Positions 13,301 to 25,300 of a stretch of DNA of 64,000 nt are shown piece after piece (position 1 is the first letter of the stretch; every line of letters begins with the position of its first letter). Below the pieces are notes generated by a model that ran no database searches, was not told where the DNA came from, and saw only the letters and a program-made list of their open reading frames with translations. Made by a program: the position numbers and the translations under genes. This DNA comes from Strongylocentrotus droebachiensis (lineage: Eukaryota; Echinodermata; Echinoidea; Camarodonta; Strongylocentrotidae), in the NCBI GenBank assembly GCA_035222895.1, contig JAVYIG010007236.1, positions 41,209-105,208 of the forward strand. The letters are read 5' to 3'.

Positions 13301-16300
13301 AAATGTAACTGTGGTTACGTTTCGTTGATAGTATCATCATGTACCACCACACAAAAAGGACAGTGCCAAAAATCTGGCAAAAGAATCATCACATGATTAA
13401 CCAAAAGTTCTGTTACTTTCTTGTCTTCCGTTTGTTTCACTGCTTTGGTAGAATTCATGCCCGTTAAACAATTTATGATAACCTATTTGGCGAGGATGCG
13501 TGGATCCCACGAGACAATCTTTTCAGTTTTCTTATTCTATGAGACTTATTTATATAATGCACATATTTTATATATGGTTCAAGAGAAGCCACCGGTTATA
13601 CAATTCCGTAATTATGATATAATAGTTTGTTCTTATATAGCGCTTTTTAGGACCGCAGGCCCTTTCAAAACACTTCACAGATATATATTATTACCCCGGT
13701 CATCGGATTCAGGCTTACCCGCACATATATGCACATTTCCTACTCCCTGGTGAGCATTCCAGCCATGCGTCAATTTTGCAAGCGCACACTTGCTAATCTA
13801 ACCACATTAGCTTTCGGGTACCGGCTAGCGTCTTTTTTTTCGTACCCTAGCGAGCCCACCCACATATTGAGCTCGCGAACGAAACCTGCGCATGCATACT
13901 CGCGAAGGAAACCAGCGCATGCGCACATGGAATCCAGTAGGGTTGTTAATAGGGGAATACTAATTATACAAAACAACCTTTTATCAATCCATTGTTAGCT
14001 CAATCGGTAAGGACAGCGTATTACTAATAGAATCCTTGGGATTGAATTGAAGGTTCGAATCTCAATATTCATTTAGTTGTTTTGCCTTTATAAATAGGAA
14101 AGCAAAGCAATAAACAATCAAAGTCTACTTGTTTGTTACCTTTTCGCAGGCTTTCGTAGCTTGTTATGTATGAAAATGAGTTCATACGTGAATCTTGGCT
14201 CTCTGTGGTAATAAAAGAAAAAGCTACCTGGTACCCATTTAACATCATTTAACAACTGGATGGAGAGTGACAAATTTAGAACACTGTATATTGTCGAAGG
14301 ACATTAGTGCTGCAGCAGGACTTATCCACTCGACCATGACATCTCTACAAGCGACATATCTTTAAGCGTCTTGGTACTCCATGGTATTGGAAAGACAGCT
14401 AAACAAACATTTCGATATACACACGTTTACTGACAATTTTAAATTGAAAAACCCTGTGTCCTTTCTGTTGCAAAGTGTTCAAAATAAGCTTTTCTCTGCT
14501 TTCAATTAACTATGCATTAATATATATTTTGTTATAGACACAGATCCTCCTATACTGACATGTTCCCATGTAACTCTCCATCGCGATACACCAAACACCT
14601 TTTCTGGATTGACGAATGGTACAACCTATACTTACCAAGATGCAAGTGCTGACCCGAATGGGGTAACTTATAACGTCTCAGAAGATTACCTGTTTCCTCC
14701 AGGATTGACACCAGTAACACTGTTGGCAGTCGATGCATTTAACAACTCAGATTCCTGCCAATTCTACGTACAGAACACACGTAGGTCTGATGAGACATTG
14801 TTTCATGAAGAATATTGTTCGTCCAGTGATATTGCAATTATTAGCGATGTTACAATCAATTACTGGAAGAACTTGGAACTGTTACACGACATGTTGCAAA
14901 TTGCCCCTAGGTTCTTCGGGAGGTATAATTCACCCTGATGAGGCATTTTGCACTGCAAATCTTGATATTTTACCACTTCTGATAAGGATGCTTGAGTTAA
15001 ACTTTTGCAAGGGAATTCGCTATTTTACGAGCAAATATTTGATAATTTAGGAAATCCAATTTTGATGTTGTTACATTAGCCTTTACTTACTGAGTTACTA
15101 ACTGTCTCTTAATATCATTCTAATTTTTTGCAGTTACCGAGTTGCCCGTCAACTGTCCGGACTTTGATCGCATAATAGGCACTGATCCAGAACAAGCGAC
15201 GTATACTTTTAGCCCAGATTTCGGGGCAGATGACGTCACCAAATCTGTAGATGATTACAGATATCACGGAGGTGGTGTCTCGGTAAATATTACTCTAGGA
15301 GGTTCCCCGGTTGGCAGCGGTGTGTCCATAGGGACACACGACGTGATTGCACTCATCTATGATGACGAATTGAATAAGAGTTGCACAGGAACATACCATG
15401 TTCAAGGTAATACATTTAACATTTTATTTTATTTGTAATTTATCACAAAATGATAATGCAATATGCAATTAAGAGGAAGTGAATTGGCATTAAGAAAATG
15501 AATTTACTTGTTAATTCATTAATATTGGGTAATAAGGGCCAACAAAAGTTTAGACAAAAATATGTCGATATGTTATTGTTAAACATGTCCTTTTAGCAAA
15601 TTTAAAGTTGCTCTGTGTAATGTACTTTTGTCTTTTGTTGTCTCATACGTTACTTCATAGTGTGGTATATTACAAACAATGTACATTTACATCATAATGT
15701 TTATTGGTGTGTGCTCGGATGTTTTTAGTGCTGTTCACTTCATACAGTCAAAGGGTATAAAATAATTATAAGTATGATAATGATAGTAATACTACTGTTA
15801 CCACTAATAATAATAGTACTTATTGTTATTATCAGTGGTAGCAGTAAGTCATTTTTTATCCGTATCAGACATCTGACCAGTGGTTTTGCAAAATCATATT
15901 ACACTTGTTTTTAATGATAAGAGGGCAAAACGGTCATTATAAGACTTATATACCTCACTTTAGAAATCAGGCCATCTGATCGGTCGAATTTGGAGTCGTG
16001 ATTTTAGCCATTCCCGTTGAGCAACGGAAAATGCCAATAACGGTTAATAGTCCAAAAGTGAGATTCCTTTAAAATTCCGGTTCCCATGAAAATAGTAAAA
16101 TTTTGCTGCTTTTCCCTTTGGTTTACGTGTTGTTTAAATTGTCATTGTGCGAGCGCGGACACCATAAAGTGCTTTTTGTCTGCGATTCCCAAATTATTGA
16201 AAATTTCAGTCATTGTTCAAGTTAAGATTAACAGGCATGGCTCAGATTTTCTGTGATGTCTTAACCAATCTTGACTCAATAAAAGGATAAGGTAAGAATT

Positions 16301-19300
16301 CTTGGTTCTTGGTAGATTTTTGTTTCAATGCGGCATGTAAAAGACAAATCGACTGCATTAATATTCGAAGTCTGGCTGCTTTATATGCTCTCGGGAACTA
16401 GCAGATCCTGCCATTACCCCCTCAGCGCGCCGCCCACCCAGACACGCCTCAGGGTAATGGCAGGATCCGCGCGCGTAAAACAGCCAGGCCTCTCAAAGCA
16501 GTGGATATCTCTATAGTATTACCCTTTCATGAAAAAGCCTGTGGACTTTACATGTAAGAAAAAAAAGGCTATGGACTGTACATGTTAAAAAAGCAGTAAA
16601 TAGTATAGATATAATGACTGCTATGAGAGGAAAAGTTGTTGTAAGGCTCAAGGAGACGTGATATCCTGACATCACCCCGAACCATGCCAAGGGGGGGGGG
16701 GGGGGGGGTGATAGCAGGATGTAACGTCCCCGAGAGCTTTATCAAATAAATATTTCTCGAATATTAAAGCAGTCTTTATATCTTTTATATACCGAATTCA
16801 CAAACAAATCTACAAAGAATGTTTACCTTATCCCTTTTTTAGTAAAGACTGATTAAGGCATCACAGAAAATCTGAGACACTGTCTGTAAATCTTCGCTGG
16901 AAAGTTGCCAAAATATTACAATCATTCGGGAATCGCAAAAACATGCACTGTATTTTTTTATCCGCGCTCGCACAAATATACTCGTTACACGTAAACCAAT
17001 AGGATCTCACCAAAACGTATTTATGCGAGCATCTTTTAAAAGACTATCGACCGGTAGGCGGGCATGGTTAAAATTACGACTCCGTTTTCGACCAATCAGA
17101 TAGCTAGATTTCTAAAGAGAGGTATATAAAGTCTTGTATTTACCGGTAGTCCAACATCCGGGAACTTTGCAATCAAACAGTGCATTTTTTCTTTTCTCTT
17201 GCGAACAAGTGCCATTTCTATAGGTTTACACGTAAAATAAGCAGATGGTCGACTCTTTGTGTGCGTGGTGCAGCAGGCAGCAGTAATGCAGCGCGTAGTC
17301 GAAATAGCTCGCGCAACTATACGGCGTGTGTGTATGTACGTAACAATGGAAATCATAAACAGCACGAGGAATTGCGCTAAATTATGAAGAATGGTAGGCA
17401 CATGCATGTATTGGATTATGTAAAATATTGTGTAATCTCTGATCTAACGTTCTTTTGTGCGCCCCCTAATTCCTATCACTTATCCTAATTTTAATTCTAG
17501 GCGTAGACACAAAATAAATAAACTGTAATTGGCGTACTCCGTTGTTAGCTAGTAGGTGCAGCTAGGATATAGGGTAGTTCCGTTGTACGCGGCTCCTACG
17601 CCTGCAAAGTGTCGGGAGAGGTGCTAGCAAAGCAGGCGTATGAAAGTAATATTTCCATTTGGGGCTCTAGATGTCTGATGTGGATAATAATACTAATATT
17701 GACTGGCTCCCACTTTCGGGAGATACAACATATTTCCCTCGTCTACGACTTTGGTAATATGAATCTAGTTCAGGCAATATATGTTGTATCCCCCTCAAGG
17801 TCAGTAAATATTATAGTATTAGTATTATTATCATAATAAGAGTTGCCACTTGTTGAGCGTTCATCTCCGTCACACAGTGACGGAGATGAACGTGATTTGA
17901 CTTTATTGTTCTGGTCATAGCTGAGTCACCTAAGTAACAAGCACTCAAGGATATCAGTTACCTATTTACACCTGGGTGGAGAGTGGCAATCATAGATTGA
18001 CGTGTCGACCAAGGGACGTTAATGCTGGGCTATTAGAACTCCGTAACTGTTGATGTACAGTCTGGTGGCTTAACCACTAGACCACAACACTTGTACACAC
18101 ATACACATATATTATAACCCTATAAGTGGCAAAAAAATAGCTTGATATTAATCAATCGTACACGTGACAATAATAATCCGTATCTCATGAAAATATTTAC
18201 ATTAGCTAACCGCAACGTATTCATCGATTTGATTTGACAGATGATGAATCTCCTTTTATAAAGTGTTCCAACCTGACTGTACCGTTTGGTAACGTTGTGG
18301 CTAATTATGACGCTGCTGTTTCGGATAATGTCGATGAACCGTCGTCACTTCGGGTTGATTTTGCTCCAAAGCAACCGGGTCAAAGGTTAGATCCAGGCGT
18401 CAATGAAATATCAGCAACTGTCACCGATTCAGCTGGAAACATCAATAGCACCCTCTGTTATATTGATATACAAAGTGAGTTTTTATTAATATAAGTAGAT
18501 ATTCATTGATTTTAAAAACTAACTTAATTTCATTAGTTGAAACTTTGATTCGACAAGGTGATCACAATTCAATGCTTGGAAACATTCGAAGTAATGTTCA
18601 TTATAAATTATAAAACGCTTAAATACGGCCCCGGCATAGCACCTGAAGAGCTCTTCGAACGCTGCTGAGATGTGTGAGATCACAGTATGGACACGATTTG
18701 CACAAGCAGACGATGTCCCATAACATCTCACACATTTCCAGTGCCTGTGTTTTCATCTTCTCTTGAGTTCTTTCTCTTACTTCACTACCGTCAGGCTAAA
18801 TGCATAATCTATTGCCTCACTTTAAACCCCGCCCATGGTTTTATTTTGATGACAAATGCAGCGATGCAAAAATAAAGGAATCTGTCGCTCTAGACAAAAC
18901 ATAACGCCGTTGAATATTCAGCTGCACACACCGCGGTATGTTCGGCGTTTCAAGAGGGAACAAATGCCGTCCTTAATATCATTCCGGGGGGGTTTCAATT
19001 CGAAAGTCTGGTTTCTTTGATTGTTAATTAACCCCTATCCTGTGTTTTTACAAGCAAAAGATTTTAGTTATTGGAATCGGGTCATATTCTCTTTTGAATG
19101 GTTTGACATGCCATCACATTTATATACACTAAACTCATTATAATTTGACAAATAAAAGCTTTGCAATTATGTTTATTCTGTATGGGATGCCGTCTGCTTG
19201 GGCAGTATTGGTCCGTATAGTGACGTCATTAAAACATCGTTATTTTTCCGGCGAATCTCTCGTATATCCCAGCTGCTATGCAGGTGGTTGTATTTGTAAT

Positions 19301-22300
19301 TTTAAATGACCCGATATGTAGTTGACCTAAAACTTGTACGATGGCCATCTGTTAGCTTACCAGTTTCTAGTCATACATTAGTTGACATATTTGTGATTTT
19401 CTTTGAAGTTCACCTTTAATTTACACTCTATAAGCATATGACGCATTCTGCATTGCCCATGTAAACAGTCGGGTTTTCTTCATATATTCTTAAATAGCTG
19501 TAATTCAGTCAAGGACCGAACACCCATTATAGAGTTAATGCAAATGCTTACCAGTAACTTGGTAGTTTGGAGATTCCCATTATTTAATAGGAGTATGTAG
19601 CTATATACTAATATCACTGCTTTTGTGTCAGAACGGGAAGTGAACAATAAACATCTTGTAAAAGTAATATATATGTCAGAGAAAATAATCGCTTTGAATG
19701 CGTTTTCTACATAAACATGTCATCATCAGAGTATATTATAACCTACACATATTACCTGTATTATTCAAAATAAAAGAGAATTATAATACAAAAATGGCAT
19801 ACATATCTTATATCTGTAGCAAAATCCACAAAAAAAAATCAAAATATGGGATATATAAATTTACATTGCAAACAACAAGGCAAGATTGACCATTACAGTT
19901 CTACGCGCTAGTTAGCTAATGCAAACGCCAGTCGATTTATCCCCTTCCAAAAGCTTTCTTTCCCACCAAAATGTGTTAGATTCCCACCTTTCTTTGCTAA
20001 CATTTTATAGATTGAATTTATCCTTTTCATTTATTTATCTATTGATAGTCGGTTTCATTACCGCTGTTATATATTTCATGTAATTCTGAGCCTTATTTTG
20101 TTGCTTTAATTTCCCTCCTCACATTTTTCCTTACAGTGACAGAGTTGCCAGTCGAGATTTTGCAGGCATCCGCTGCTTATGACAGAAACACATACAGTCT
20201 TTTCTTCCGTGGTCATCTCAACGAGGGCCTGACCTCTCTGAATTTCGCGTTCTATGGTGACGTCATATATGACCCCATTGTTGTTAATGGAGTGGAACAA
20301 TTTCAGCCAGCAGATCTGTCGCCTGGCGTTAACAACATCAGGATTGAAGTAACAGATGGAGTCTTGTCAAAAACCCTCCAGTTTGTTCTAAATGTGTCAA
20401 GCAATCAACCAGGTAAACCAATTTCATATTAATGATTTCGAATAGACAGCTCCTTCAAGTTAAAATGTGATAATTTTTTTTTTTTTAAATTTATGACTCT
20501 CAATAGATGTTCCCCACACTTCAGGAAGTTTTTGCGCATAATAAATGCATTTACCTCAACTATCTTATTAATATTTTTAAAGATATCTTAAATTCTCTAT
20601 ATTAAATCTGGCTAATGGAAGAGAACTTACAAACTTACAAATAAAAGACCGTTTAAATGAGATTACTGTTCAACTGTTTTCTTATATAGAATGTCAAAAG
20701 AGCTTTTGCACGGAAATTCAAATTCTTTCTTTACAGAACAAGATCCCATTCAGTTTTAAAACTACTTGTTATGATATCGTCTGTCACGTGTGTGTAAGAG
20801 GTGTGTATAGGGGTGTGTCGTGTGTGTCTTTGCATGTGTTTAATGCGGGATAGCTGGAGAGGTGTTCCGGCGTGGAGGTGCCTGGATGCTCCATTTTATC
20901 TTATTCTTTTAATGCAACCTTTCTTAAAATTGTGATGATTGTTAAATGTTATGTTGAAATGTAATCTTTGTCTGTATTTATATATTTACATTTGTATGTA
21001 CATGTATAGCACCCGTAACCCTTACTGTACTGGGGGGGGGGGGGGGGGGGCCTGGGAGCCCCCCCTCTACATTTTCGGAGATCGCGCCGCAACCGCTTGG
21101 AATTTTGAATTGTCGTTTCATGACTTTTTTCCTTCAATTCTTGCGCATATTTTGATATCATTTTCGTCAAAATCGGATATACCTGTAAGGTGTTACATAA
21201 CAATTAGTATGCGCATGTCATCAAAAAAGTGCTATAATTGCATATATTCATGTACAAGCAGAAATGTGAAGATATGAATTGATATCAAATTGCTTTTATA
21301 TGTTTCTCAGAGTAACTTGATGTATTCCAGAACAAAAAAAATACATTAGAAATAAAACAATAGATATAATAAGAAATAAAAAACGATAAAATACATAAGA
21401 AAATAAATAGTTGAAAATCGCATCAAATTTGCATAAATTATCATTATTAATTACATCAAATAATTATTTTGTGTAAGAAAAAAAGTTTTATATGAATAAT
21501 GAGTTTCAACATTCAAAAAGTGGAGTCTGACAATTTTTGTAATGATTCTAGTTCCCTAAATATAGTTCCAGCTTTTATATTCATGAATGCGTAATTTGCA
21601 TATTCATAATTTATGCAAATTAACCTATGCATTTTCAAATATCATACAAATAATGAAACCTCATGAATTTGAGATGAAGGAAACATTTATTCAATACATT
21701 TTTAAGATTCTTCACAAGTCTACGGACAAATATGTAGAGTTTTCTGTAAAATGCATAAAATTAGCATTTTGCATTATTAATTAGGCTATAACGACAACAA
21801 TTTGCATATTAGGAAAAAACTAATTATACCATCTTGTTCCTTACATAAATATCTACAAATATACATGTTCATCGGACATTCGACGGCCGAGATCATAGGG
21901 GGGGGGGGGGTCATGGGAGGTCCCCCCCCCCCCCAGTCAGAGGGTGCTCAAAATAGCCCAGTACAGTAAGGGTTAAATGTCCAAAGGCAAATTTTATTTA
22001 TTTTTTACACGACAATAAATTATCTTGAATCTTGAATCTTGAAGAAACAGTAAATTGAGACTAGGGACTTGTAATGCTTACAAAGAAGCGTAAAAGACTA
22101 TTGCACCGCTTTATAAACGTGGTTTTAGATGTACGATTCATTTCGTCAGCCAACCGATTTTAAAATCATGATTTCAAAATATCTTTCAGTAATCAAATCT
22201 TCACAAGTGTATGATAAGCATCAAGACCTGTAATGTGGCTCGTCATTTAGATCATTTAGTATTCTTTTCCTTTGAATCTTTTCCTTTGAATTTTCTTTTC

Positions 22301-25300
22301 TTTTCTCTTGAAATAGTAAATCATGCACTGCCTGGCAACGTGGTTTTGGCAAGAATTAAAGGCACCGACGCAACCTTTACACAAGACCTATTGGACGACA
22401 CGACTACAACATTTAAAAACATCGCATTGGAGCTCCAATCAAATGTAAGAAACTGATAATACATGAACTACAAAATAGTTCTTTCGCAAGAATTATGTGA
22501 AGGTTCTTTTCTTCTTTACTTGTTGTTTGCACCTCGGTGAGAGGGGGGAGGGGCACATTATTTATATTGATTCTTTTACTTTAATGGCATACAGTATATT
22601 TATGATATATATATATGTGTATATGTGTACATGTCAGTAGGGTACGCAGGATTCTTTCAAGGGGGGGGGGGGGGAGAGGACACTTTTCTTGTTGTTTTGT
22701 CTTGAAATTTGCAAATTTGACATTTTGCTCCGTTGGGGGGGGGGGGGGGGTGGTAAGGTCATCTTTGTTAAAGTCGGCCGTTGGCATATTTTTTTTTTCA
22801 ATAAAAAAACACACAAAGGGGGGGGGGAGGGGGTGGGGAAGGGAGGTTTGGGGAGGGTTTGCTCCAAAATACACACATAACAAAAACTGGAGGGGGGGTA
22901 CCCCCCCCCCTGCGTATGCGCCTGGTATACGTGCGTGTATGTGTGTTTGTTTGTGTGCGTTTAGTTTTCTTTATGATCTTCAAGATCAACAGATTTTTGT
23001 TTGTCTGGGCTTTTGTTTTCTTTGTTTTGTTCTAGCAGTGTGTCTCCCCTTAGATAAAAAAACAAAAACAAGTTCAGAGTTAGGAAAAGTATGAATTTCT
23101 CCATTGTTTTTATGGTTCATTATGACACTGTGTAAGAATGTTACTCACGTCAAGCGCGACCACCATAAACATCAGTCTTACCAGAAGACTCTTCATAAGT
23201 GAGATCTTTTGGTATATTAATTACACAAAACTCATTTCGAATGGGCAATTAATCCACTCAATGGATTTGATTTATTTTCCTTGTCCTCTCTTATTCTTCT
23301 CCTCAACCCTGTCATCTTGTTTTTCTCAGCTCGATAAGATATATCAAAGAACATCGGGTTTCTTTGGCTCACGAGTCGTATCCTTCGGGAGTGGAAGTAT
23401 CATTGCCAATTTCATACTCATCTTCAATCCAACATCGAGCATAACTGAAATAGAAGCTACTGACATTTTTAGAAGCGCATTGACATCAGAGGCCGAGATC
23501 ACAAGCGGTTCCGGACTGTTCCTTACGTCACCCACAGCTTTCAATTTTGTTCGTAAGTTTTTTACGACATACGATCTACGACTAATTGCAAACCATATAG
23601 TATTTAGATTGCGTTTTCCCCAAGGCGTTTTATAATAACCCCAATAATTGAATAGGGTGTATTCACAATTAACAGCGCCCCCACCGGCAAGCCGTGGCAG
23701 GCAATATATTCAGCTCGCGGGTCAACATTTTTAATCTAGCATAACGCTAACCACCGATTGAATTAATAAATTACTTGTTATTATTTGTTCATATTTCATT
23801 AAAGTTATTAATCTTGGTACAAGTTATAGTAAATGACTCTTCTGATGATTCTTAATCAATATTCACTTCAAAATGCTGAGTACATTTCGAGGCTTTCATT
23901 TTTGGGGCCTGTTAATGGGCGTATCCGGACACCTACCCCATGGACATCCACCCCCGGATAACCATCCCCAGTCAACTACCCCGTAGGACAACTACCCCCG
24001 GGAAACTACCCCCTAGGACAACTACCCCGGACATCTACCCCCAGACAACTACCCCATAGGACAACTACCCCCGGACATTACCCCCAGGACAAATACACCC
24101 GGACATCTACCTCCCGGACAGCTACCCCCAGACAACTACCCCCTAGGATAGTTGACCGGGGGCAGTTGTCCTAGAGAATGGTTGTCGTTGGGGGTAGTTG
24201 TCTGGGAGGGGGGAGTTGTTCGGGGGTAGTTGTCCGGGGGTAGTTGTCCCGGGGGAGGGGGTAGTCGTCCTAGAGGGTGGTTGCTCTTGGGGTAGTTGTC
24301 CTAGAACCGTTAATGGGCCACCCTGCCTTTCAATAATGTCCCAATCTCAAGTTTCATTATATCGAACTGCATAATGCAGGCGTGACCGTCGATAGCGTTT
24401 CCCTTGTTTAATTTATCATTGTTATCATTAATTATAATTTAATTATTATTATTCTTATTATTTTTATTTCTATTATTATCATACTTATCATTAGTAATAT
24501 TTTAATGATATAATCAATTTATGATAATTTTATGCCTCATAGATCTATTTTTATAAGGAACATTTTTTTAATTTTTCATCTTGATTGAGTATATATTCCA
24601 ACCCTGAGTTTTATGAGTGCTAACACATTTTTGTATTATTTACAAATATATTCATTAATTTACCACCATGGTTTAAAGGTACTATGTCCCTTTTGCAGCC
24701 AACCTCAAATGCTGTAGAACTTTGCAGGAATTATGAATATGTCATGTATGTCCTATCTGTGAAATTTAAACGTTAACAGTGTCCTCATATTCAAGTTATG
24801 CAAGGAAACCCGTTTACTTGCTAGACTTCACTGTCAGACACTATTGAGTGACTGACTGGCTTTTTTTCTTCTTTGGTAATAACATACATGAAAAGAGTTG
24901 TAAAGGGTACATGAGCATTTGTCTACATCAATAACCCACTTATTGTGATAGCCAAGATTAAACTGATTGAACCTTTGCGCAGCATAAAACGTATGACCAT
25001 TGGGTACAATTGTCTGAAAATCAAGACTATTACTTTTGGGCTCTATAGCCCTAAAGTCGATTTGACAACTAATAGTTGTTATTTTTCCACTTGAAGACAT
25101 TTTCAAGCCCCACCTTTTTTAGGGAAGTTCTAAATTAGTATTATCTTTCAAATGCAGTTGGAATTTAACTTTTTCATTTTTTGGGCCTGCAAATGGGACA
25201 TAGTACCTTTAAAGTGACTTGGTAACATTGTTGAAGGTCAATTAAAAAACCTGCAAGCCGCGAGGGTCAACATTTTTAAACTAGCATAACTCTAGCCACC

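Noticed and set aside
13986-14075. Functional tRNA gene
   Set aside because: A and B box-like sequences exist but there is no acceptor stem or plausible anticodon arm; SINE head is the better reading.
22581-23094. Pro- or Gly-rich open frames on both strands
   Set aside because: Caused by G and C homopolymer runs, low complexity, no conservation.
23915-24310. CRISPR array
   Set aside because: Short units without unique spacers, strand-reversed at the centre, and the surrounding genome is eukaryotic.
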